Part shown: piece after piece, positions 11,576-20,447 of the stretch
Layout of the letters: each line of letters begins with the position of its first letter
How positions within the stretch are numbered: position 1 is the stretch's first letter
Assembly: GCA_024234575.1 (NCBI GenBank)
Contig: JACKOB010000002.1
Coordinates: forward strand, 868,001-932,000
DNA: 64,000 bases
Source: Hahellaceae bacterium
GTDB taxonomy: Bacteria > Pseudomonadota > Gammaproteobacteria > Pseudomonadales > Oleiphilaceae
Direction of reading: 5' to 3'
The notes under the pieces: generated by a model
Database searches by the model: none
What the model was told of the DNA's origin: nothing
Seen by the model: only the letters and a program-made list of their open reading frames with translations
Program-made: the position numbers and the translations under genes

Positions 11576-11603
11576 TTGATAATGTTTCTTATTTGCATAT
11601 AAT
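11576..11603 (+). promoter_or_regulatory. Predicted sigma-70 promoter with overlapping Fur-like box before bfd
   Basis: TTGATA (11576-11581) and TATAAT (11598-11603) are separated by 16 bases. The 19-mer at 11578-11596 starts GATAATG and matches the E. coli Fur consensus at 13 of 19 positions by eye. It would cover the -35 and spacer. This agrees with iron-responsive control of the Bfd/bacterioferritin genes downstream. The promoter call is good; the Fur site is moderate. Confidence 0.55.
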
Positions 11604-11636
11604 TCAGATTATCAGTCTGCTTTAGAGGAAATGATA

Positions 11637-11849
11637 ATGCTGGTTTGCATCTGCCACGGTATATCAGACAAAGATATCAAAAATGCCATTCATGAAGGCG
11701 CCAGTGGATTTCGTGATATCAGGGCCTCAATGAAGGTCGGCAGCGGCTGTGGTCAGTGTGTGTCCTTTGCCAAAGCGCTGGTCGATGAAACCGTCACGGC
11801 ACTGCAAAGCAGCCAGTCATTTCATCTGGCTTACGAATTAGCCTGTTAA
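11637..11849 (+). CDS. bfd: Bacterioferritin-associated ferredoxin Bfd
   Basis: Small [2Fe-2S] protein that passes electrons to bacterioferritin haem to release stored iron. From the ATG at 11637 it has 70 residues, with the four cluster cysteines C4, C6, C38 and C41 (CIC near the N terminus and CGQC later) of the Bfd/Fer2_BFD fold. An ATG two codons upstream sits only one base from the AGAGGA ribosome site, so the later start, seven bases away, is preferred. Two bacterioferritin genes follow on the same strand. Confidence 0.92.
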   Translation: MLVCICHGISDKDIKNAIHEGASGFRDIRASMKVGSGCGQCVSFAKALVDETVTALQSSQSFHLAYELAC

Positions 11850-12042
11850 CGTTGTTTGCACTTTTGGCAGACTAACTGCCCTCTTCCTGCGTTCGATTCT
11901 CTTTTCTGAAGAACTTTCCCTTCGCAATCTGGTGTTTATTGCGCTCGGGGTATATCCTTTTACGGTTAACTAAGTTGCTGGCCCGGCCTTTTTTGCCGCA
12001 CCCTGCCGGTTTTAAAAACTTATGTATAAAGGATCTGCTGCC

Positions 12043-12513
12043 GTGAAAAGTGATAAGAAAATTATAGAATTGCTCAATGAGTGTTTAGCGAATGAGTTAA
12101 TTTCGATAAACCAGTACTTTCTGCATGCCCGCATGTTTAAAAACTGGGGCTTCGAAGAGCTCAACGAACACGAGTATAAAAAATCCATCAAAGACATGAA
12201 GCATGCTGACAAACTCATTGAAAGAGTGTTGTTTCTTGAAGGTATTCCCAATTTACAAAAGTTAGGCAAGTTATTAATAGGTGAGAACCCTCAAGAAATG
12301 CTCGAATGTGACCTGAAGCTGCAAGGCGTGACATTAAACTCGCTACGCAGTGCGATTGCATACTGTGAGTCTGTTGCCGATTACGTCAGTCGTGATTTAC
12401 TGGTCGATATTCTTGCCTCTGAAGAAGACCAGCTGGATTGGCTTGAAACCCAGTTAAACCTGATAGATCAGGTTTCAATTGAAAACTATCTGCAATCGAT
12501 GATGCATAGCTAA
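12043..12513 (+). CDS. bfr: Bacterioferritin, haem-binding subunit with degenerate ferroxidase site
   Basis: Iron-storage cage subunit of 156 residues starting at a GTG with AAAGGA nine bases upstream; the frame also opens earlier at 12022. In E. coli Bfr numbering the haem ligand Met52 is present (KDMKHAD). Ferroxidase ligands E18, H54 and E127 remain, but E51 is Asp, E94 is Gln and H130 is Gln. It therefore looks like the haem-bearing, oxidation-poor partner of the next gene. Such complementary pairs are known in Neisseria and pseudomonads, where the subunits co-assemble. Confidence 0.9.
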   Translation: MKSDKKIIELLNECLANELISINQYFLHARMFKNWGFEELNEHEYKKSIKDMKHADKLIERVLFLEGIPNLQKLGKLLIGENPQEMLECDLKLQGVTLNSLRSAIAYCESVADYVSRDLLVDILASEEDQLDWLETQLNLIDQVSIENYLQSMMHS

Positions 12514-12567
12514 TAAATACTGAGCCAGTGGTTATCGGTGAATCAAATCGCAGAAGGAGAAGTAATT

Positions 12568-13035
12568 ATGAAAGGCAATGTGAAAGTTATTGAGGTGCTA
12601 AATTCGTTATTGGCGGGAGAGTTGACTGCAATCGATCAGTATTTTGTTCACTCCCGAATGTATGAAGATTGGGGGTTAAGCAAGCTGTATGATCGCATTG
12701 GTCATGAAATGCAGGATGAAACAGAGCATGCGGATCAGATGATTAAGCGCATACTTTTTTTAGAGGGCACCCCCGATGTTTCTAAAAGAGAGCCACTTAA
12801 TATCGGTAAAACCGTCCCTGAGATGTTGAAAAGTGATCTGGATCTCGAGTACGCCGTGGTGGCAAACCTGAAGTCGGCCATTGCCTTGTGCGAAGCTGAG
12901 AAAGACTACGAAACTCGCGAAATGCTGGTTAAGCAGTTGCAGGATACCGAAGAAGATCACGCCTATTGGCTGGAAAAGCAGCTGGGGTTGATTGATCGGA
13001 TAGGCTTACCTAATTATCTGCAGTCGATGATGTAA
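12568..13035 (+). CDS. bfr: Bacterioferritin, ferroxidase-competent subunit lacking haem Met52
   Basis: Second bacterioferritin, 155 residues from the ATG at 12568 with a strong AAGGAGAA site; the frame opens at 12538. All ferroxidase ligands are present: E18, E51, H54, E94 and, after a one-residue insertion, E128 and H131. Residue 52 is Thr rather than the haem-binding Met (DETEHAD). It complements the upstream subunit, which has Met52 but a damaged diiron site. It lies 54 bases downstream of the first gene, so the two are probably expressed together and co-assemble. Confidence 0.9.
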   Translation: MKGNVKVIEVLNSLLAGELTAIDQYFVHSRMYEDWGLSKLYDRIGHEMQDETEHADQMIKRILFLEGTPDVSKREPLNIGKTVPEMLKSDLDLEYAVVANLKSAIALCEAEKDYETREMLVKQLQDTEEDHAYWLEKQLGLIDRIGLPNYLQSMM

Positions 13036-13148
13036 TTTGTGAGATCTGTGTGCGTGTCGCTGGTTTATCCGCAGCAAGGGGTGGTTAAACTTCGTCGCGG
13101 ACACGGGTATAATCGCGCTCAAAATTCAGCAATCAAACGGATAAAACC

Positions 13149-13451
13149 ATGAGTGGACCTTCCCAACCCAAAGTGTTTGACGAAGACTGGAGTGACGATC
13201 GTGTTAAGAGCTTTCTGACCCTGCAGCCTTACGATGAAACCCCGGTCGATTTCTATCGGTTGATTAAAGCGTATCAGGCAATGGTACTAGCCGACTTTAA
13301 ACGATTTGTTACCTTTTTTACGGCGGCCGGTGGCGATATTAACCAGTCCGGTCCCGATGGCCGTAATATTTTTGATGTCATAAAAGAACATGGCCGCAGT
13401 GAAGGCTATGCATCCTGTCTGCAGCAAGCCGGCGCATCCACTGCCGCTTGA
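13149..13451 (+). CDS. PA4642-like conserved protein
   Basis: Small cytoplasmic protein of 100 residues with an acidic N-terminal half (DEDWSDDRVKSFLTLQPYDETPVDFYRL) and an ankyrin-like tail (FFTAAGGDINQSGPDGRNIFDVI). This resembles the PA4642 family of pseudomonads, by recognition only. It has no catalytic motif, signal peptide or membrane segment. A strong terminator starts 10 bases after the stop. The function is unknown. Confidence 0.7.
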   Translation: MSGPSQPKVFDEDWSDDRVKSFLTLQPYDETPVDFYRLIKAYQAMVLADFKRFVTFFTAAGGDINQSGPDGRNIFDVIKEHGRSEGYASCLQQAGASTAA

Positions 13452-13460
13452 CTCTTTAAA

Positions 13461-13495
13461 AAAGGCTGATCATTAAGGTGATCGGCTTTTTTTTT
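13461..13495 (+). terminator. Rho-independent terminator after the PA4642-like gene
   Basis: An 11-bp stem with two G-U pairs (AAGGCTGATCA against TGATCGGCTTT) encloses a 5-base loop and is followed by a run of nine or more Ts. Confidence 0.85.
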
Positions 13496-13795
13496 AATTT
13501 TTTAACTTCATCTGTTTGGTCTGCTTACTTGATTAAAAATACTCCTTTGTAGGTATGTTTCGGTTGATTTATTGACCAAACAGGGTTTTTTTCTATTTCT
13601 CGTTCTTGGTATTTTTGGTGTAAGAAGGGCGTATATTTCATTGCGCTTTCTTTGGTGTGAGTCGATTTAGAGTGGCTCAGTGGCGGATTAGCCTATGGCT
13701 TGGTTCGTTCTCTCGTCTGCCTGGTGCGACGCAGTGGCCTCAAGTCTTACTCATCACCTAAGGTTTTTGCCGAAAATAACGAGGGTTGAGAACTT
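13496..13795. other. Intergenic leader before the lipoprotein gene, with a spaced inverted repeat
   Basis: About 300 bases without a gene. It holds a perfect 10-bp inverted repeat, CTGTTTGGTC at 13512-13521 and GACCAAACAG at 13574-13583, 52 bases apart. The downstream arm is followed by GGGTTTTTTT. It could be a pair of regulator half-sites, a long-loop RNA hairpin in the leader, or chance. A GAGGG ribosome site lies about 10 bases before the start at 13796. Confidence 0.4.
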
Positions 13796-16252
13796 ATGAG
13801 AGAGTTTCCAAAATATTTGGTAAGTGGTCTGTCTATCGGGGTGTTGCTTGCAGCGACCGGTTGCGGCGGTGGAGGCGGGTCAGGTGGCAGTGGTTCGGCT
13901 GATGGGGGAAATACGACACCACCACCGGTGACTGTGCCTGAGACGACTAATGCAGATTTAGCTTTGGGTGGCACTGTATACCTTGATGAGGGTGTCATTC
14001 TTAATATTCAGGAAGGAAGTGGTAACAAAGGCGCATCAATTACTGCCAAGTCATCAGGAGAGCCTGGTGCCATGGTTGGTGTTAGTCGGGTGGTATCGTC
14101 AGAGTTTGATATTGAGTCAACGTCATTGAATCGTGGTGATCTGACGGTACCGATACTGGTGACATTGCCCGTCTCCGCATCACTGGTAAGTACTGATGCC
14201 GACCCGATGAGTTTTGATGTGCAGGTCTTCAATACTGATTCAGGAGAATGGGAGTGGGTTGATGGCTGGAGCTTCTACGATTCTGATACGCAGGACGTTT
14301 CTTTCTGGACGGGGCATTTTTCCCGCTATCGTGTTTTGCACAGTGAGCCGTCTGATCGCGACAACTATGAAAGATACCGGGTTAATAGTAGTAATTTCAG
14401 CGTTATTTATTATGAATCTTCGGCGCAGATTTTTGGTGCAGATTCAAGCTATGCCCCGCCTACTGATGCACAGTGGAAGCCAGTTGGCAGGGGAATTGAT
14501 ACCAGTGCGGATATCAGTAATTACATAGAGGACCTGGGAGAAGCCTTAGAAGATTCGCTCGCTTACTATCTTGGTATGACCACATCAGATGGCAAGAAAC
14601 TTTTTAGTGCGCCCGCGGCCGATGACCCGTTGCAAGCCTATGTCACCTATTTGCCTAAGAAGGACTCTTCGGGAGAGTCGAAGTTCGGCATTATGCGTAT
14701 CGCTACATCGCTGGATAACTATTCCGAAATGACGAAAACAGCCACTCACGAACTGGCGCATGTAATGAGCAACCAGTATTACTCGGTGTTTGGTGCTGCA
14801 TACAACCGCTGGTTTTTTGAAGCCACGGCTGATTTGTGGACGTCACGGGCACTAAAAATGAACCGGGACGAACAACGGCTGTTTTTCTCCCGTTTGATGT
14901 CTACCTATCTTAAGGTACCTTTGAACGCCAGTGATGAAGGTAGCTATTACGCTGCCGCAGACTTTCTCTACTGGCTAGAAAAAGAAACGGGGAAAAGTAT
15001 CGCCGCGGATGTGGTAGCCGCCGATTATGCCAAAGATCTAACGGGTTTAAATACGCTGCTAACTTCTGCTACGACGGATCTCTCTGACTATTATACAGAG
15101 TACGTGTTACAAGCCTCGATGGGTAAACATGATCTAAACGTTCCTTTGGTCGAAAGAGTAAAAGCGCTGGATCAGTACACTGCCGGGTCAATAGAAAAAG
15201 TCGATGTACGACACCTTAGTGCTCACGGGTTTGGTTTGCGCGGCAATTTTGATGTGGATACGTTGTTGGTGGTCAGCACTGAAGATGCGGATGTGAAAAC
15301 CTTTTCATATTTAACATCAGGTTTACCAGTGAGCGATGTCGCCGATTACAAAGAAGCCGAACTCAATCAGGAAAGCACTATCGTCATTGAAAATTTTGGT
15401 AAAAAAGGTACAGCGACGGCGAATAATACGTTCTACCAGATCGCGATTAACGCTACCCTCGCCGATAGTGACGATATTAGCTACACCTTCGAAAGCTATG
15501 TTCTTGTGCCGCCTTTAATGCAATTGAGCGAAGGTGGTGTGGACTTTACCAGTGGTGTTGAGTATGCCGCCGGACAAGCACCGCTGCTTGGCTTCAATGT
15601 ATATTTATCCGGACAGAAACTTAATGCAGGTTTGTTGCCTCCAGATTCACATGACTTTAAACATGCCAGTATTCATACCGGCTCAGATGTCACCGTCACG
15701 GTGGTCGATAAAAAAGGTAATGAGTGGCCTAAAGTGAACAGCGTTGTGGCAACCAATTGGGAAATGCTGGTTGATCTTAGTGCCAGTGCGGATGACATTA
15801 TCCGCTGTTCCAGGTCAGAGTCATCGGTATCCCAAATCAGTTCTGCCTGGATACCGATTACCGTAGACAGCGATGGTAAGGTCAGGTTCAGCCATGACTG
15901 GGTGGGTGCTTACAATGGCAAACAACAGCTGCATATCGAGGGTACAGGCACCTATGTAGATGAGAAGTTGCGAGTGAGCGGGCGTTGGACCCTGGACGAA
16001 AGTGTTTCGATGGTGCTTGGCAGCGTCGTGGGCTATCAGCGCAGTAATGTTGGCAGCTTTACCTTAGGTGGCCACTTCACGTTGGGTACCTTCCTGCATG
16101 ACAGAAGTGAAAACAGCGCAGAAGCGGATGCCAGTTACACGGTTTATGGCTACGATTGGATCGATAACGAATATGTTGCCGCTGATCCGGTGAACTATAC
16201 CTGTAACAATCAGCATCCGGTTATTGATATTACGGATTTTCGTCAGAAATAA
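13796..16252 (+). CDS. Large lipoprotein with a zinc-metallopeptidase HELAH motif
   Basis: Predicted outer-membrane or surface lipoprotein of 818 residues. The signal peptide ends at a lipobox (LAATGC, lipidated C23), followed by a glycine/serine-rich and then threonine/proline-rich spacer. A HELAH zinc motif lies at H318-H322, with a candidate third ligand E342 in WFFEATADLW, so the central part looks like a gluzincin peptidase of the MA superfamily. The C-terminal 350 or so residues look like beta-rich domains without a recognised motif. The exact peptidase family and substrate are unknown. It stands alone, between a leader region and a GC-rich hairpin. Confidence 0.8.
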   Translation: MREFPKYLVSGLSIGVLLAATGCGGGGGSGGSGSADGGNTTPPPVTVPETTNADLALGGTVYLDEGVILNIQEGSGNKGASITAKSSGEPGAMVGVSRVVSSEFDIESTSLNRGDLTVPILVTLPVSASLVSTDADPMSFDVQVFNTDSGEWEWVDGWSFYDSDTQDVSFWTGHFSRYRVLHSEPSDRDNYERYRVNSSNFSVIYYESSAQIFGADSSYAPPTDAQWKPVGRGIDTSADISNYIEDLGEALEDSLAYYLGMTTSDGKKLFSAPAADDPLQAYVTYLPKKDSSGESKFGIMRIATSLDNYSEMTKTATHELAHVMSNQYYSVFGAAYNRWFFEATADLWTSRALKMNRDEQRLFFSRLMSTYLKVPLNASDEGSYYAAADFLYWLEKETGKSIAADVVAADYAKDLTGLNTLLTSATTDLSDYYTEYVLQASMGKHDLNVPLVERVKALDQYTAGSIEKVDVRHLSAHGFGLRGNFDVDTLLVVSTEDADVKTFSYLTSGLPVSDVADYKEAELNQESTIVIENFGKKGTATANNTFYQIAINATLADSDDISYTFESYVLVPPLMQLSEGGVDFTSGVEYAAGQAPLLGFNVYLSGQKLNAGLLPPDSHDFKHASIHTGSDVTVTVVDKKGNEWPKVNSVVATNWEMLVDLSASADDIIRCSRSESSVSQISSAWIPITVDSDGKVRFSHDWVGAYNGKQQLHIEGTGTYVDEKLRVSGRWTLDESVSMVLGSVVGYQRSNVGSFTLGGHFTLGTFLHDRSENSAEADASYTVYGYDWIDNEYVAADPVNYTCNNQHPVIDITDFRQK

Positions 16253-16279
16253 CGAAATGAATATCAAATGATTTATAAC

Positions 16280-16304
16280 GGGCGGGGCATATTCCCCGCC
16301 CTTA
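16280..16304 (+). terminator. GC-rich hairpin, probable terminator after the lipoprotein gene
   Basis: A perfect 8-bp stem GGGCGGGG/CCCCGCCC with a 6-base loop, 27 bases after the stop, is followed by only TTATTC. The stem is strong but the T-tract is weak. It lies between two convergent genes. Confidence 0.6.
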
Positions 16305-16357
16305 TTCGTCCCTTTGTGAGGAAATCAATCTTTTTTGCGATTGTTTATCCAACGTAT

Positions 16358-16900
16358 TTACGCCTCATAATTCTCAGCCGCATGTTGGTCTTTCAGACGC
16401 ACATAATTTGCCGCAGTATAGGCAAAGAAAGTATGCTCTTTATCACTAAGGGGCCGGACCTTTTTTACCGGTGCGCCGGCGTATACAAAACCGGATTCGA
16501 GTCTTTTTCCTGGAGGCACCAGGCTGCCTGCACCAAGAATCACTTCTGATTCGATATGCGCCCCGTCCATGACGATCGCTCCCATGCCAATAAGCACCTT
16601 GTCTTCGATGTGGCAGCCATGCAGCAGCGCTTTATGTCCGACGGTAACATCATCGCCTATTTGCAACGGAAAGCCACCGGGGTTGTAGTCACTGGCATGG
16701 GTAATATGCAGCACTGATCCATCCTGAATACTGCATCGAGCGCCTATTTGGATGCTGTGCATATCTCCACGGATAACGACCAACGGCCATACGGAGCAGT
16801 CATCTCCCATTGTGACATCGCCGATGACAACGGCCGTTGGGTCGACAAAGGTGCGCTTACCAAGTGTTGGGGTTTTGTTTTGATAAATTCTGATGGGCAT
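16358..16900 (-). CDS. Gamma-carbonic-anhydrase-like hexapeptide protein (YrdA type)
   Basis: Cytoplasmic left-handed beta-helix protein of 180 residues. Hexapeptide repeats run from about 18 to 140 (VVIGDVTMGDDCSVWP, LIGMGAIVMDGA, ILGAGSLVPPGK). The three metal histidines expected for the class are seen in SVLHITH and TVGHKALLHGC. The family is called YrdA or gamma-class carbonic anhydrase-like, but measured activity differs between members, so the reaction is not assigned. It is divergent from prlC, as in Pseudomonas PA0066/PA0067. Confidence 0.9.
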   Translation of the reverse strand: MPIRIYQNKTPTLGKRTFVDPTAVVIGDVTMGDDCSVWPLVVIRGDMHSIQIGARCSIQDGSVLHITHASDYNPGGFPLQIGDDVTVGHKALLHGCHIEDKVLIGMGAIVMDGAHIESEVILGAGSLVPPGKRLESGFVYAGAPVKKVRPLSDKEHTFFAYTAANYVRLKDQHAAENYEA

Positions 16901-17148
16901 GTCTGGTTCTCGATTAAAGAGGGGTTATGGCGGTGCCAAAAAATGTCTTTATTGCCAGACTCTACCCATTCAACCCGTGGAAATCCAGCGACAACCGTGC
17001 TCTTTTTAGGGCTGGTGGTGCATAGGCGGTATAGCTCGCCAATTGCCGAAGATTACAGGATCTATACCAAGTGAAATTGATTCCCATTTTAAACCAATGT
17101 ATGTTTCTCTCATTAACACATTCTATTGTCTGACTTCAGGATCGCTTC

Positions 17149-19182
17149 ATGACCAATCCGCTTTTTTCAAGCTCGCTTTACCCAGCCTATGACCAAATAA
17201 AAGTTGAACATATCGCGCCTGCCATTGAGACAATGATCGCCGAAAACCGGCAGCAACTGGAGAGATTGGTGACGTTGCCAGAAATGAACTGGCAAACCCT
17301 GGCGTTGCCGATGGAAGAGCTGGGGGAGCGGCTGCAAAATGCCTGGTCGGTGGTGAGCAATCTTAATTCACTGATGAACTCTGATGAACTGCGAGTCGTT
17401 TACAATGATTGTGTGCAGAAAATCACCCAATACCACACCGAGATTGGCCAGAATGAGCAACTCTGGCAAGCCTACAAAACTCTCTCGCTGTCTCCCGGCT
17501 TTGCCAGTGCCAATCAGCAACAACGCCAGGCAGTTAGTCATATTCTGCGTGACTTTCACTTATCTGGGGTAGACCTCGAAGCTGAGAAAAAGCGGCAATA
17601 TGCCGAGTTAAGCCAGAAGCTGGCAGAGAAAACCAACCGCTTTTCCGACAACGTTCTGGATGCGACGCAAGCCTGGCAGTTGCACGAAACAGATGACAAG
17701 CGCCTGGCTGGTCTGCCCGAATCTGCATTGGCGCAGGCCAAGGCGGCGGCGCAGGCTAAAGAGCTTGAGGGCTATCTCTTTACTCTCGACTTCCCGAGCT
17801 ATTACCCTCTTATTACTTATTGCGATGATCGTGACTTGCGCTTTGAGGTGTATGAAGCCTATGCAACCCGAGCCTCTGAGTTAGGACCGGATGCCGGCAA
17901 GTGGGACAACAGCACCCTGATTGAAGAAATACTGCAGTTGAGATACGAACTGGCGCAGTTGCTGGGCTTCGATAACTATGCCGAACGTTCACTGGCACCC
18001 AAAATGGCCGAGAGCGTTGAGGAAGTGTTAGGTTTTATTCGCGAGCTGGCAGCTAAGGCCAAACCACATGCACTGCGTGAGGTCGATGAATTGCGACGCT
18101 TTGCGGCAGAACACTGTGCCATTAACGAACTGGAAGGCTGGGATGTCGCTTATGTTAGCGAAAAGCTCAAGCAGCACAGTTACGACATATCCCAAGAAGC
18201 GTTGAAGGCGTACTTTCCGCTACCGCGCGTGGTTGATGGCTTGTTTACCTGCGCCAAACGGCTCTTTGGTATCGACATTGTTAAAAGTGATGCAGCCACA
18301 CTTTGGCATCCTGATGTCCAGTTTTATGAAATTCATCGGGATGGAAAGCAAATTGCCGCTTTTTACTTCGATCTGTATGCCCGTAGCAAAAAACGCGGTG
18401 GCGCCTGGATGGCAGGCGCCCGTACCCGTCGCATTAAGGCCGATGGTGAGCTGCAGTTGCCGGTCGCCTACCTCGTTTGCAACTTTACCCCGCCAGGTAA
18501 AGACAACCCTGCATTGTTGACACACAATGAAGTCACAACGCTGTTTCATGAATTTGGCCACGGTTTGCATCACATGCTCACGGAAATGGACGTTAGTGAA
18601 GTGTCGGGCATTAACGGTGTGCCTTGGGATGCGGTTGAGTTACCCAGCCAGATTCTTGAAAACTGGTGCTGGCAGCCGGAGTCGTTAGCCTTGCTAGCGG
18701 GACACTATCAGACCGGTGAAGCTTTGCCACAAGATATGCTCGACCGTATGTTAGCGGCGAAGAATTTTCAGGCAGGTATGATGATGTTGCGGCAGTTGGA
18801 GTTTGCACTATTCGATTTCCGTTTGCACAGCGAATACAAAACGACCAACCCGGTTAAGGTGCTCGATGTACTGAAAGAAGTACGGGATGAAGTTGCAGTG
18901 TTTGTGCCACCGGCATTTAATCGTTTCTCCCATAGCTTTACCCATATATTTGCAGGCGGTTACGCCGCTGGCTATTACAGCTATAAATGGGCAGAAGTAC
19001 TTGCGGCAGACGCCTTCTCCAGTTTTGAAGAAAACGGTATTTTTGATGCGGCCACCGGTGCCCGTTTTATGAAAACCATTCTGCAACAAGGTGGATCACG
19101 CAGCCCGATGGAGCTTTTCATCGAGTTTCGTGGTAGAAAGCCATCTGTAGATGCCCTGTTGAAGCAATCAGGGCTGATTTAA
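17149..19182 (+). CDS. prlC: Oligopeptidase A (M3 family zinc metallopeptidase)
   Basis: Cytoplasmic thimet-type peptidase that degrades short peptides, including cleaved signal peptides. The 677 residues are full length. The zinc site is HEFGH (H467, E468, H471), with third ligand E497 in VELPSQILENW. The C terminus carries SHSFTHIFAGGYAAGYYSYKWAEVL, typical of M3 enzymes. It is followed 52 bases later by the YheV-like zinc ribbon gene, the same pair seen in many gammaproteobacteria, and probably shares its transcript. Confidence 0.96.
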   Translation: MTNPLFSSSLYPAYDQIKVEHIAPAIETMIAENRQQLERLVTLPEMNWQTLALPMEELGERLQNAWSVVSNLNSLMNSDELRVVYNDCVQKITQYHTEIGQNEQLWQAYKTLSLSPGFASANQQQRQAVSHILRDFHLSGVDLEAEKKRQYAELSQKLAEKTNRFSDNVLDATQAWQLHETDDKRLAGLPESALAQAKAAAQAKELEGYLFTLDFPSYYPLITYCDDRDLRFEVYEAYATRASELGPDAGKWDNSTLIEEILQLRYELAQLLGFDNYAERSLAPKMAESVEEVLGFIRELAAKAKPHALREVDELRRFAAEHCAINELEGWDVAYVSEKLKQHSYDISQEALKAYFPLPRVVDGLFTCAKRLFGIDIVKSDAATLWHPDVQFYEIHRDGKQIAAFYFDLYARSKKRGGAWMAGARTRRIKADGELQLPVAYLVCNFTPPGKDNPALLTHNEVTTLFHEFGHGLHHMLTEMDVSEVSGINGVPWDAVELPSQILENWCWQPESLALLAGHYQTGEALPQDMLDRMLAAKNFQAGMMMLRQLEFALFDFRLHSEYKTTNPVKVLDVLKEVRDEVAVFVPPAFNRFSHSFTHIFAGGYAAGYYSYKWAEVLAADAFSSFEENGIFDAATGARFMKTILQQGGSRSPMELFIEFRGRKPSVDALLKQSGLI

Positions 19183-19234
19183 TTCACTGCCGTGGTTAAA
19201 ATAGTTACCAGCTGAAATTAACGAGAGAGAGAAA

Positions 19235-19480
19235 ATGTCCGTCAAAAGAAGGTTTATTGCTGGAGCGGTTTGCCCGCGTTGTGCGGCATTGGATCGCATC
19301 GTTGTTTTTGAACGGGACGGACAGGCTTTCAGGGGTTGTGTCTCTTGTGATTTCGAGGAGCCCCAGCCCGAGCTTGATGCAGGCAACGAAATACCAACCC
19401 GCGTTAATCAAGGCGATGCTGACAAGACCGAGGCGGAGGCACAAGTTGTACAGATCATTCCTACCATTCGTAAGGGCTGA
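19235..19480 (+). CDS. YheV-family zinc ribbon protein
   Basis: Small cytoplasmic protein of 81 residues. An N-terminal MSVKRRFIAGAVCPRCAALD segment and a later CVSCDFEEPQP give two CxxC pairs, expected to bind one zinc ion. The tail is acidic. GAGAGAG lies before the ATG. It sits directly after prlC as in relatives. The biochemical role is not known; the zinc ribbon suggests nucleic-acid or protein binding. Confidence 0.9.
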   Translation: MSVKRRFIAGAVCPRCAALDRIVVFERDGQAFRGCVSCDFEEPQPELDAGNEIPTRVNQGDADKTEAEAQVVQIIPTIRKG

Positions 19481-20146
19481 TTAGTAACGATGAGGTGGCA
19501 CCGACTTAAGTGAAAACTGAAACTTGATGTGGTTTCTCACCAACAGGTTCTGCCAATAAATGCGCATCCATTCCCAGGCTTTGTGTTTTGCCTGTATGAC
19601 GAATGGATTTAAATCCAGTTCATAATAATTCGGTGTGCCGGCCAACTGACAGACTGTGATAAGAATTGCCTGATCGAGCTCATTGGCAAAGGGCTCTCCG
19701 ATCAGGTGATGCGCCAGCAGATTCGCCTGTGTCGTTTCTATATCCACAAGGTCGCTGTTGCGGATACTTTTGTTGTTTTCGTACATTTCTTCCATCAAAC
19801 GATGGCAAAGATAAGCCTTAATCAGTAAGCCATCCAAGCCAATGTATTTGGAAAACACAACTGACGGCTGGGTAAAGTAGCCCACGGCGTGATAAATAAA
19901 AGGCGCAAACAAGTCCATCTCCCCCGCTTCATCAGCGCAGGCTTGCACGCACTCTATTAGTCTCGGTGCCATTTCGATGTATTCGACAGCGAAATTAAAC
20001 AGACAGCTTAATGGATCGACGCCATGTAGTCCGACAGCAAGATGTAGTTGCGACACTTTACTCGCAAGCTGCTTTGCAAAGTTGCCGGTTCTTTCTTCAT
20101 CTTCCTTCGCTTTCTGAATAATGAAAAATATGCTCTCGGGGGTCAT
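19481..20146 (-). CDS. Unrecognised helical protein, 221 residues
   Basis: I do not recognise a family. The frame is open to 20251, but the ATG at 20146 has an AGGA site six bases upstream and starts a coherent helical protein, so it is preferred. The sequence is rich in Leu, Glu, Ala and aromatic residues (FNFAVEYIEMAPRLIECV, AYLCHRLMEEMYENNKSI) with no signal peptide, membrane span or cysteine motif. It is probably an all-helical cytoplasmic protein. It is convergent with the YheV gene, with the two stops abutting at 19480/19481. Codon use resembles the neighbours, so it is likely native. Confidence 0.7.
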   Translation of the reverse strand: MTPESIFFIIQKAKEDEERTGNFAKQLASKVSQLHLAVGLHGVDPLSCLFNFAVEYIEMAPRLIECVQACADEAGEMDLFAPFIYHAVGYFTQPSVVFSKYIGLDGLLIKAYLCHRLMEEMYENNKSIRNSDLVDIETTQANLLAHHLIGEPFANELDQAILITVCQLAGTPNYYELDLNPFVIQAKHKAWEWMRIYWQNLLVRNHIKFQFSLKSVPPHRY

Positions 20147-20447
20147 GTAGGTTCCTGCAAAATACCTACCTGTATATCTCTGTGGGTAAATTATTGAAAA
20201 ATGGCCTGCGCCGGTTTGTAAGCTTTCAGACAGCATTGCTTTATGGTGCATGGTAAAAGCTCTTCTACTGAGTTTAGAAGAGATCCCTGTGAGTTGAAGG
20301 TCGACGTTAGTCTATTTTCTTATTTTATTGCGCTGTGTAATCGGATATGGCTATATATCGTTATGAAATTGATCTAGGTCGTTGAGCACGTCCCCTCGGT
20401 ATAGATACGCTAGTTTCGTTCCACTAATCAGATAAAGACTGCATCTT
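20147..20447. other. Divergent intergenic region with a hairpin
   Basis: About 300 bases between two divergent genes, AT-rich, with no ORF supported by a ribosome site. A perfect 8-bp hairpin, CTCTTCTA/TAGAAGAG with a 7-base loop, lies at 20260-20282 without a T-tract. Otherwise nothing is recognised. Confidence 0.4.
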
